Shown piece by piece: positions 16,355 through 22,954 of a stretch of DNA of 32,572 nt. Position numbers and translations under genes: made by a program. This DNA is from an uncultured Fretibacterium sp. GTDB taxonomy: Bacteria > Synergistota > Synergistia > Synergistales > Aminobacteriaceae. Position 1 is the first letter of the stretch, and each line of letters starts with the position of its first letter. The stretch lies in assembly GCF_938030725.1 (NCBI RefSeq), contig NZ_CALHIQ010000010.1:1-32572 (forward strand), read 5' to 3'. The notes beneath the pieces are model-generated. The model saw only the letters and a program-made list of their open reading frames with translations. It made no database searches and was not told the origin of the DNA.

Positions 16355-17431
16355 ATGAGGATACGCAGTGTTTGGAGGGCCGGAGCGGTCCTTCTGGTCC
16401 TGTTGACGTTAGTGCTCTCCCCGGCCCGCCGCGGCGCGGCCGCGCCGGCGCCGCGCACCGTCAGCGTGGTGATCTTCCCCACGCTGAACACGACGGGCTT
16501 TGAGGTCTGGGAGAGCAAGTACTACCCCTACAACGTGCTGGAGCGGCGGATGTCGGAGTACCTCGAAACGCTCTACAAACGTTCGCCCCTCATCGAGGCC
16601 AGGATCCTGGACGAGTCGGGGGTCAATCAGTGGCTGGCCGGGTCGCGACGGGGCGACGACATGGCGGTGCAGATGGAGCTCTGCGAGGCGGTCCTGAAGG
16701 AGCGGCGCGCGGTGGGTAGCGTGGAAACGGGGCGGGTGCAGCTGCGCCTGCGGGTCTACGACTCTGCCCACGTCAAGCAGGTCGCCGTGCGCAGCACGGA
16801 GGGCGCCGACCGACGCTTCACGCTGGACTCGCCGGAGGGTGCTTTCTGGCTGGACGCGGCGGCGGTGTCCCTGTTCGTCCCCTTCAAGAACGGGCTGGAC
16901 CTCTTCGGCCTCACCGAGGGGAAGGACCGGGGGCAGCGGATGAGCCGTCCCACCTGGGATCAGTTCCGCTCCACCTCCCACTGGCAGGCCGTCAAGAACG
17001 CCATCGACGAGGCCTATCGCCAGTCCATGGCGCAGATGATGAACGTCATCCACAGCAACGAGCCGCAATCCGCCAGCATGGCGAACGACACCTTCTCTCC
17101 CACTTTCTCCACCGTCGGCCGCATCCTGGCCCCCACGGCCCGCTCCACGCGCCGGCGGCGCGAGTACATCATCTCGTTGGGCGGCATGGCCCAGGGCTCG
17201 CAGGACTCCGTGAGGGTGGGGGAGGTTCTGGACGTGGTCCGCAGCGACACCTACGTCACCGTGGACCCGGAACACCCCGTGGCGGTCCTGCCGGAGGTCA
17301 TCGGGAAGGTGAAGGTGATCCGCGTGTACGATCTGAACGCGGTGGTTCGCGTCATCAAGGACAATAAAAAGGAACCCATAGCCCTTAAGGATATGGTGAT
17401 CAAGAGGACCGGAGTTTCGGGGAGGCGCTGA
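16355..17431 (+). CDS. exported protein with FlgT-C-like C-terminal domain
   Basis: 358 residues with a signal peptide (residues 1-30, cleavage near AAAPAP). The first domain (about 35-200) begins VSVVIFPTLNTTGFE, like the first strand of CsgG/TolB-type or FlgT middle domains. The C-terminal 90 residues (SVRVGEVLDVVR, then VLPEVIGKVKVIRVYD..AVVRVI, ending in an ALKDMVIKR strand) match the pattern of FlgT C-terminal domains: duct-like beta barrels that read G-D-x-hydrophobic...iGxixVxxV...a.V. First gene of a five-gene operon in which all products carry signal peptides. Not a recognised named gene; outer-membrane/periplasmic ring or envelope role is inferred. Confidence 0.8.
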   Translation: MRIRSVWRAGAVLLVLLTLVLSPARRGAAAPAPRTVSVVIFPTLNTTGFEVWESKYYPYNVLERRMSEYLETLYKRSPLIEARILDESGVNQWLAGSRRGDDMAVQMELCEAVLKERRAVGSVETGRVQLRLRVYDSAHVKQVAVRSTEGADRRFTLDSPEGAFWLDAAAVSLFVPFKNGLDLFGLTEGKDRGQRMSRPTWDQFRSTSHWQAVKNAIDEAYRQSMAQMMNVIHSNEPQSASMANDTFSPTFSTVGRILAPTARSTRRRREYIISLGGMAQGSQDSVRVGEVLDVVRSDTYVTVDPEHPVAVLPEVIGKVKVIRVYDLNAVVRVIKDNKKEPIALKDMVIKRTGVSGRR

Positions 17432-18732
17432 TGGCCGTGATGTGGAAACTGTTTTCGTTGAACGGCAGGTCGTTCCGTCGCGCGGCGGGGGCGGCGCTGC
17501 TTCTGGCGGGGGCGCTGTGCGCCGCGCCCGTCCCGGCACGGGCCAACGGCAACGCATCGGCAGACGCCCCGGCGCCAGCCGAGCCCGCTCCGAAAGAGGC
17601 GGAGGCGCCCGTCCGGAAGGCCGTGCGCAAGGCCCCTCTGAAGAAGGCGAAGCCGAAGGCCGTGCGCAAGCCGGCGCGAAAGACGGCGGCCCTCAGACCG
17701 GCGGTCAGCGCGCTGGAGCAGGGCATCGCCCTCATGGAGCAGGACCGCTGCTCCGCGGCGCTGCCGTGGCTGCGCCGGGCCCTTCAGGAGAACCGCCGGA
17801 GCGCTGCGGCGTGGTATTGGTACGGCCTGTGCCACGAACGGACGGGGCAGTTCTACGAGGCGCAGTACTTCTACACGAAGGCCCTGGAGTGCGACCCGAC
17901 CTTTGAGCCCCTCGCCCGCGTCGTCGTCTACCCCGGCGACGGGTCGAAGACCCCCCTGTGGGACCCAAAGCGCCCCGCACGGGTCTACTCCATCCCCACG
18001 AACGCCCAGGGCATGGCCACGATCCCACCGGATGCCCCCCAGGCGCGAAAGCTGCCCACCCGTCCGCCCCTCGACCCGCAGCTGCCCAAGGTCCCGCTGT
18101 ACGTGCCGCCGGAGCCGGGTGCTCAGCCCGCGGACGGCGATGCGTGGCAGCCTTCCCTGTACGTGCCCCCGACGAGGGGCAGCGCGCTGGAGGCTGGAGA
18201 GGAGCAGCCCGCGTACCTACCGCCCCCCGCGGGCGCCCTGCCGGGCACGGTGGAGGAGCCTGCCGCGGTCGTGCCCCTGCCGGACGTCCAGCCCGTCTAC
18301 CAGCCAGGCGTGGGCGTGACGCAGGTCCCGGTCGGTGTGGCGCCGCAGGTTCAGGGAGGTGGCGCGCCGGTCTACCAGCCGCCCCAGCCCCAGGCCGAGC
18401 CGGAACAGCCGAAGCCCGCTCCGCGAAAGCCCCGGCCGAAGAGGAAGCCGGCGCCCAAAAAACAGGCTCCGGTCAAGGCTGAGGCGTCCCCCCTCAAGGC
18501 TGCGGGCGCGCCGAAGGAGGAGCCCGCGGTGCGGAAGGCCCCGGAGCTTCCTGCGCCGGAGCCCGTGACGATCCTGCCCCGGGCGGCGTCCCCGGATCGG
18601 GCGGCTGCTGCAGAGCCGTCGGCCCCGGCGTCGCCGGAGTACCTGCCGCCGGTGGGGCAGAGGGTCGAGGGAACCCAACCGCTTCCCCCCGTAGGGCAAA
18701 AGGCCCCGGACGAGGATTCCAAGATTCAGTAG
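17431..18732 (+). CDS. exported TPR protein with Lys/Arg-rich and proline-rich Y-x-P-P repeat regions
   Basis: 433 residues. Signal peptide to about residue 38 (ends PARANG); then a basic Ala/Lys/Arg-rich segment (about 62-90), two TPR-like helices pairs (about 92-170, ending YYTKALECDP-like YFYTKALECDPTFEP), and a long proline-rich tail to the end. The tail has recurring aromatic-proline units: LYVPPEPG, LYVPPTRG, AYLPPPAG, VYQPGVG, VYQPPQP, EYLPPVGQ, PLPPVGQ. Its ATG shares one base with the preceding stop (TGATG). TPRs suggest a protein-protein scaffold and the basic/proline parts an extended stalk or wall-binding region in the periplasm. No named family recognised. Confidence 0.85.
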   Translation: MAVMWKLFSLNGRSFRRAAGAALLLAGALCAAPVPARANGNASADAPAPAEPAPKEAEAPVRKAVRKAPLKKAKPKAVRKPARKTAALRPAVSALEQGIALMEQDRCSAALPWLRRALQENRRSAAAWYWYGLCHERTGQFYEAQYFYTKALECDPTFEPLARVVVYPGDGSKTPLWDPKRPARVYSIPTNAQGMATIPPDAPQARKLPTRPPLDPQLPKVPLYVPPEPGAQPADGDAWQPSLYVPPTRGSALEAGEEQPAYLPPPAGALPGTVEEPAAVVPLPDVQPVYQPGVGVTQVPVGVAPQVQGGGAPVYQPPQPQAEPEQPKPAPRKPRPKRKPAPKKQAPVKAEASPLKAAGAPKEEPAVRKAPELPAPEPVTILPRAASPDRAAAAEPSAPASPEYLPPVGQRVEGTQPLPPVGQKAPDEDSKIQ

Positions 18733-18762
18733 CGGTCAAACTTAAAGAAGGAGTGACGATCG

Positions 18763-19557
18763 GTGAAAGACCTGAGAAGGGAGTTTTGCGCGATCCTCGC
18801 GCTGGCGCTCGCCCTGACGGCTCTGTCCGCCGGCTCCGCGTCGGCGATCCCGATGGGGGCGATGCTGGTCCATCAGCCCGCCTACGATGGGATGAGCTTT
18901 TACGTCTATCAGCCCGCCGGCATCCCAGGCGGCTGGTACGTGACCTACGACAGCTATCCCGTCTGCAGGGGCCGGGACGGCGTCTGGCTCTACGGTGCCG
19001 TGAACGGAGCCGCCATCGTCCCCACCACCTGCGTGGTGGGCTCCGTGCATCCCTCGGTGGCTGGGCTCGTCCCCTGGGGAGGCGTCGTGCCGACGGCGGC
19101 CGTCGTGCTGCCCTCGCCGGGTGCCCCCGTTGCTGTGGTCCCCGGTCCCTGCGCGGGCGTGCCGGTCGTCCCGGTCGTCCCGACGGTCGTCCCACAGCCC
19201 GTCGTGGTGCCGGTCTGTGAGCCGGCGCACCCCATGCCGGCGACCTTCCTGACCATCGGGGGATGGCGCTGCAGCGTGGATCGTATCGGCATCCTGAGGA
19301 AGCCGGCGATCCCCGTGGCGTGGCTGGGCAATCGCCCGCAGGTCATCTACGCCTGGACGGGCCTCGCGTGGCGTCAGCTGAACGTGAGGGATGGCGACAA
19401 CCCCCTGTCCGTCCTGCGCAACAACGCCTACGACCTGGCGCGGGCTGCGAACCGGGAGAGGTGTGGCTGGAACAACTCGGACACGGCCCTCCTGATTCGC
19501 TATGCTGCGATGTGGGGCTACGGCTGGATGGGGCAGATCCCGCTGGAGAGGTTTTGA
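18763..19557 (+). CDS. exported aromatic-rich protein, six-cysteine paralogue
   Basis: 264 residues starting at GTG 18763 with AAGGAG upstream. Signal peptide to about residue 28 (SAGSASA). Two conserved blocks flank a Pro/Val-rich spacer: an N-terminal block (QPAYDGMSFYVYQPAGIPGG with WYVTYDSYPV, DGVWLYG, VVGSV.P) and a C-terminal block (WRCSVDRIGILRKPAIPVAW, QVIYAWTG, WGYGWMG). Both blocks recur in the next gene, so the pair are tandem paralogues about 40-50% alike there. The mature part has six cysteines, which could form three disulfides, while the paralogue has none. Rich in Trp and Tyr. I recognise no family; likely periplasmic or surface protein. Confidence 0.87.
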   Translation: MKDLRREFCAILALALALTALSAGSASAIPMGAMLVHQPAYDGMSFYVYQPAGIPGGWYVTYDSYPVCRGRDGVWLYGAVNGAAIVPTTCVVGSVHPSVAGLVPWGGVVPTAAVVLPSPGAPVAVVPGPCAGVPVVPVVPTVVPQPVVVPVCEPAHPMPATFLTIGGWRCSVDRIGILRKPAIPVAWLGNRPQVIYAWTGLAWRQLNVRDGDNPLSVLRNNAYDLARAANRERCGWNNSDTALLIRYAAMWGYGWMGQIPLERF

Positions 19558-19564
19558 GAGGGCC

Positions 19565-20335
19565 ATGCGGTCGCGTTTAGGGCGCTTTGTCCCCGGCGGG
19601 GCGCTTCTGGCCCTCGTCCTGACGGCCCTGGCCCCCGCGGAGGCGAAGGTGTACGTGACGGAGCCCCTGCTGGTGGCTCAGCCCTCCTACGCGGGGATGC
19701 AGTTCTACGTCTTCCGGCCCTACAACATGCCGAAGGACTGGTACGTGACCTTCGATGGTTTCCCCGTCCGAAAGAACCCGGACGGCGTTTGGGTCTACGG
19801 GACGTCCAACGGGCCGAACCTCACGCCGACGAACTACATCGTGGGCTCCGTCGTGCCCTCCATGGCGGGCATCACCCCCTGGGTGCAGCCCGCGCAGATC
19901 TCCGAGCTGCGCAAGCTCCCTACCCCCGAGATGATCGCCGTGCGGCAGTCCGCCCCACCCGCCTCGAAGCTGGCCGCCGGGCAGGCCCACTCCACCTGGA
20001 TACCGGACTGGACCTACAACTCGCGCTTCATGGCGGTGGGGAACTGGAAGGGCAGCGTGGACCGCATGGGGGTGCTGCACAACCCTGCCGTGCCCATCGC
20101 CTGGCGCGGAACGTACCCGAAGGTCATCTACGCCTGGACGGGGCGCAGCTGGTACCAGATCAAGCCGAAGGAGTACCAGAGTCCGCTGGGGGCGCTGAAG
20201 GCGGAGCTCTACAGCCTGGTGCGGATGGTGAAGCACAACCGGTTCACCTGGTACGAGGAGGACATGCCCGTCCTGGCCCAGCAGGCCACGGCGTGGGGGT
20301 ACTACTGGATGGGGGAGGTCGTTCCGGAGCGATGA
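19565..20335 (+). CDS. exported aromatic-rich protein, cysteine-free paralogue
   Basis: 256 residues from ATG 19565 (GAGAGGG upstream; seven bases after the previous stop). Signal peptide ends about residue 27 (APAEAKV). Same two-block layout as the preceding gene: QPSYAGMQFYVFRPYNMPKD plus WYVTFDGFPV, DGVWVYG, IVGSVVPSMAGITPW, and GSVDRMGVLHNPAVPIAW, KVIYAWTG, AWGYYWMGEV. The spacer differs (Ser/Ala/Thr-rich rather than Val/Pro). No cysteine anywhere. Stop overlaps the next start (ATGA). Family unknown. Confidence 0.87.
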   Translation: MRSRLGRFVPGGALLALVLTALAPAEAKVYVTEPLLVAQPSYAGMQFYVFRPYNMPKDWYVTFDGFPVRKNPDGVWVYGTSNGPNLTPTNYIVGSVVPSMAGITPWVQPAQISELRKLPTPEMIAVRQSAPPASKLAAGQAHSTWIPDWTYNSRFMAVGNWKGSVDRMGVLHNPAVPIAWRGTYPKVIYAWTGRSWYQIKPKEYQSPLGALKAELYSLVRMVKHNRFTWYEEDMPVLAQQATAWGYYWMGEVVPER

Positions 20336-20664
20336 GAGCCAAAGGGATGAAGGTTGCCCTCCTGGCGGTGGCTCTGGCGGCGGCGCGGGCCTCCGTCCCC
20401 TACGCGCCCCCCGCGGTGATCAACGAGGCGGACTGCCTCAGCGCCTTTGCGATGGACGTGCGTCCCAGGCGCAACCCCGGCACCGTGGGGTCCGTGACCG
20501 CGGACGGGTATCCCGTGCTGCTCCGCCCCTCCGGGGCGGCGTGGTACGTCATGCCTCAGGGGATGCCCCTTCCGACCTCCGTCATCCTGCGGGGCTACCC
20601 CGGTGCGGACTTCTCGCCGGGCCCCGGCCCCGCCGCAGCGCCCCTTCCGGTTCCGCCCTATTAG
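20332..20664 (+). CDS. short exported protein related to the two preceding paralogues
   Basis: 110 residues, starting at ATG 20332 which overlaps the preceding stop. Short signal peptide (MKVALLAVALAAARAS after MRAKG). The middle part reads ADGYPVLLRPSGAAWYVMPQ followed by P-T-S-V-I-L-R-G-Y-P-G; it aligns with the N-terminal block of the two preceding proteins (FDGFPVRKNPDGVWVYG...PTNYIVGSV.P), so it looks like a reduced third member. Ends in a Pro/Ala-rich tail. Function unknown; last gene of the operon. Confidence 0.78.
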   Translation: MRAKGMKVALLAVALAAARASVPYAPPAVINEADCLSAFAMDVRPRRNPGTVGSVTADGYPVLLRPSGAAWYVMPQGMPLPTSVILRGYPGADFSPGPGPAAAPLPVPPY

Positions 20665-20737
20665 GGCGAGGAGGGGTGCGGACCCGGTCTTTCCCCGCGA
20701 CCTTTCTGGATCATGCAGTGAAAGGCGGTGATTTTTT

Positions 20738-21580
20738 ATGTTGGGTGCGATCGTGGGCGATGTCGTGGGGAGCCCCTACGAGTTCGATCGCAACAACGTC
20801 AAGACGACGGATTTCCCCCTCTTCTCTCCCTCCTCGAGGTTCACGGACGACACGGTGATGACCCTCGCCGTGGCCCAGGCCTTGATGGACGCCATGCCAG
20901 GCAGGGGAGAGAAGACGGACGAGGCGGTGCTGGAGGCGGCCCTGGTGCGGCGGATGAGGGAGTTCGGCAACCGTTTCCCCTATGCAGGGTACGGTTCCCG
21001 CTTCTCGATGTGGCTCACCACGCCGGACCCGAAGCCCTATAACAGCTTCGGCAACGGCTCCGCCATGCGGGTTTCTCCCGTGGCGTGGGCGTTCGACGAC
21101 CTGAGGGACGTGGAGCGCTATGCGGAGGTCACGGCGCGGGTGTCCCACAACCACCCCGAGGGCATCAAGGGCGCCCAGGCGACGGCCTCAGCCGTCCTGC
21201 TGGCGCGTTACGACTGCTCTCGCGATACGCTTCGGAAGTACGCGGCGGTCTGGTACGGCTACGACATGAGCCGCACCACGGACGAGATCCGTCCGGGCTA
21301 TCACCACGTGGAGTCCTGCCAGGGGACGGTGCCCGAGGCCCTGACGGCCTTCCTGGAGGCCGAGAGCTTCGAGGAGGCCCTGCGCCTGGCCGTGTCCCTC
21401 GGCGGCGACAGCGACACCCTGGCGGCCATCACCTGCTCCATGGCGGAGGGCGCGTGGGGCGTGCCGCCGGAGATCGCGGCGCGGACGGCCGACCTTCTGG
21501 ACCCCTTCCTTCGGGGCGTGCTGGACCGGTGGGAGGCCTGGCGCGCCAGCGCCTTGCGGAGGAGTTCCCTGGACATTTAA
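20738..21580 (+). CDS. ADP-ribosylglycohydrolase (DraG/ARH family)
   Basis: 280-residue metal-dependent hydrolase removing ADP-ribose from proteins or small substrates in the cytoplasm. The metal-binding motifs are clear: GDVVGSPYEF at the N-terminus, FTDDTVM at 35-41, GNGSAMRVSPVAW, SHNHPEGIKGA and GGDSDTLAAITCSMAEG. ATG 20738 has AGGCGGTG upstream; it lies 73 bases after the exported-protein operon. No ADP-ribosyltransferase or nitrogenase gene is nearby, so the target is unknown. Length is typical of the short DraG-like group. Confidence 0.94.
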   Translation: MLGAIVGDVVGSPYEFDRNNVKTTDFPLFSPSSRFTDDTVMTLAVAQALMDAMPGRGEKTDEAVLEAALVRRMREFGNRFPYAGYGSRFSMWLTTPDPKPYNSFGNGSAMRVSPVAWAFDDLRDVERYAEVTARVSHNHPEGIKGAQATASAVLLARYDCSRDTLRKYAAVWYGYDMSRTTDEIRPGYHHVESCQGTVPEALTAFLEAESFEEALRLAVSLGGDSDTLAAITCSMAEGAWGVPPEIAARTADLLDPFLRGVLDRWEAWRASALRRSSLDI

Positions 21581-21611
21581 GGGCCACCCGAGTGTTTCTT
21601 TAACGTGAACG

Positions 21612-21626
21612 TGGGGCTACGCCCCA
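21612..21626 (+). terminator. small hairpin after the ADP-ribosylglycohydrolase gene
   Basis: TGGGGC-TAC-GCCCCA followed by ATTTC: a 6-bp stem with a minimal T-run 31 bases after the stop. A weak terminator at best. Confidence 0.4.
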
Positions 21627-21630
21627 ATTT

Positions 21631-21669
21631 CTGCGCGCCCGCAGGCAGTGCCTAAGGGCGGGTGCGCAG
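21631..21669 (+). other. long imperfect hairpin in the OsmC gene leader
   Basis: CTGCGCGCCCGC pairs with GCGGGTGCGCAG (12 bp with one G-U), and the 15-base apex contains a second small stem AGGC/GCCT. It ends about 30 bases before the start codon and directly upstream of the ribosome site, and no T-run follows, so it is more likely a leader structure or REP-like element than a terminator. Confidence 0.55.
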
Positions 21670-21698
21670 GGAAATTCAGGAAAGGAAAGAGATGTCGT

Positions 21699-22139
21699 AT
21701 GGCAAAGAAAGGCGCCGTGTTTCAGCTGACTGCAGAGGAGCGGGACCCCTATTCCTTTGAGTTCACCGTGGGGCGTCACAAGCTCCTGATGAGCCGCACG
21801 ATGAAGTCGGAGGACCTGCCGGTGTCGGGCTTCTGCCCTGTGGACTTCCTGATGGCCGGCATCGCGGGCTGCGTGGGGATGACGATCCGCGACCGATTGG
21901 AGGCCCGCGGCATCGCCTTCAGCGGGCTGCGGCTCGAGGCGGCGGGAACGCGCACGGAGGATTGGGAGAAGAACGGCCTGAACAGCGTCAGGACAAAGGT
22001 GTTCGTCAAGACGGACGCCCCGTTGAAGGAGGTGGAGGCGGCCGTGGCGGACGCGGAGGCCTCCTGCACGGTGCGCAGCACCATCGCGGACCCCCCGGCT
22101 TTCGAGACGGAAGTCGTCCTGGAGAGGCCGGAGGCGTGA
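21699..22139 (+). CDS. OsmC-family protein
   Basis: 146-residue small protein of the OsmC/Ohr superfamily. The first half has the strand pattern ending in GRHKLLMSRTMKSE, followed by the helix GFCPVDFLMAGIAGCVGMTI with the first conserved cysteine; the second is in ASCTVRSTI near residue 122. In this superfamily the two cysteines reduce organic peroxides or act on small electrophiles; this one resembles the YhfA-like subgroup rather than Ohr. ATG 21699 has AGGAAAGGAAAG upstream. The following gene starts six bases after its stop. Confidence 0.88.
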   Translation: MAKKGAVFQLTAEERDPYSFEFTVGRHKLLMSRTMKSEDLPVSGFCPVDFLMAGIAGCVGMTIRDRLEARGIAFSGLRLEAAGTRTEDWEKNGLNSVRTKVFVKTDAPLKEVEAAVADAEASCTVRSTIADPPAFETEVVLERPEA

Positions 22140-22144
22140 GCGTC

Positions 22145-22756
22145 ATGAGCGCGATCAAGAGGGGGATCGGCCTCCTTGCGCTGGGTCTGTCCCTGGCGGT
22201 CGTCCTGCTGGCGCTCCCCGCCGCGGCGGCCTGGGACGCTGCGGGCCGCTGGCTGATCGAGGGCACGGGGTACGGCGAGAAGTCGCCCGTGCGGCTCAGG
22301 CTTGCGCTGGACGGCTACATGGACCTCAAGACGGTGACGAGCGGCGACGCGCGCTTCGTCACGGGCTACGACCTCAACATGCGGCTGGATACGTCCCGAG
22401 CCGGGGTCAAGACCTGGACGGAGGAGATTCACGAAACGCTGCGTATCCCCATTCCCCTGCCGTCCCTGGCCCCCACCGTGAATGAGCCGTTCAAACTGCC
22501 CGCCTTCAGGGCGGATGGGTTGACCTACGCCGTCACGCTGACGTCCGCCACGTCGGGGACGGTGGACATCTACGGGACGATCGACCTGGACGTCCTGGGC
22601 CGGACGGAGGTCAACTCCAAGAGCGCCGTCTGGAAGGACGGCACCAGGCGGCCGGACCTGGACGACGACCTCAAGAGCGGCTGTAGTGCGGGGACGCCGT
22701 TCCTCGCCCTGGCGCTTCTTGCGCCGCTCGCGGGCGTCCTGCGCAGGCGGCGGTAG
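22145..22756 (+). CDS. secreted protein with Synergist-CTERM sorting signal
   Basis: 203 residues, signal peptide MSAIKRGIGLLALGLSLAVV.. to about residue 30 (PAAAAW). The middle domain is a beta-rich, acidic domain of unknown function (WLIEGTGYGEKSPVRLRLAL, SGTVDIYGTIDLDVLG). The C-terminus reads SGCSAG, a short hydrophobic helix, then RRRR: the layout of the Synergist-CTERM signal thought to be cleaved and processed at the membrane in Synergistota. ATG 22145 follows GGAGG by ten bases and overlaps the OsmC end region, so the two are likely cotranscribed. A very strong terminator follows. Confidence 0.87.
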   Translation: MSAIKRGIGLLALGLSLAVVLLALPAAAAWDAAGRWLIEGTGYGEKSPVRLRLALDGYMDLKTVTSGDARFVTGYDLNMRLDTSRAGVKTWTEEIHETLRIPIPLPSLAPTVNEPFKLPAFRADGLTYAVTLTSATSGTVDIYGTIDLDVLGRTEVNSKSAVWKDGTRRPDLDDDLKSGCSAGTPFLALALLAPLAGVLRRRR

Positions 22757-22766
22757 ATCGACGAGT

Positions 22767-22823
22767 GGGGCGCGCGTCCCCGTGACCTTCGGTCGCGGTC
22801 GGACGCGCGCCCCGTATTTTTTT
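22767..22823 (+). terminator. strong intrinsic terminator
   Basis: A perfect 13-bp stem (22767-22779 with 22801-22813, GGGGCGCGCGTCC type) encloses a second 7-bp stem with TTC loop, followed by GTA and seven T. It ends the OsmC/Synergist-CTERM unit and insulates the flagellar genes. Confidence 0.95.
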
Positions 22824-22851
22824 GGCGTTTTTCGGCCCTTTCGTGTACAAT
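22822..22851 (+). promoter_or_regulatory. possible promoter of the flhA cluster
   Basis: TTGGCG (22822-22827), 18 bases, TACAAT (22846-22851) with TG just before the -10 region. It overlaps the T-run of the terminator upstream, and the leader would be about 100 bases. No sigma-28 type (TAAA...GCCGATAA) element was seen. Confidence 0.5.
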
Positions 22852-22954
22852 TATCTGGATATAGCCTGAACATTATCGTGATGAGCGCGTCCTCGTCCTC
22901 CTCGTCGTACTGCCGCGGAGGGTGAGGGCAGCCCTTCGAGGAGGCGGGGACGGG

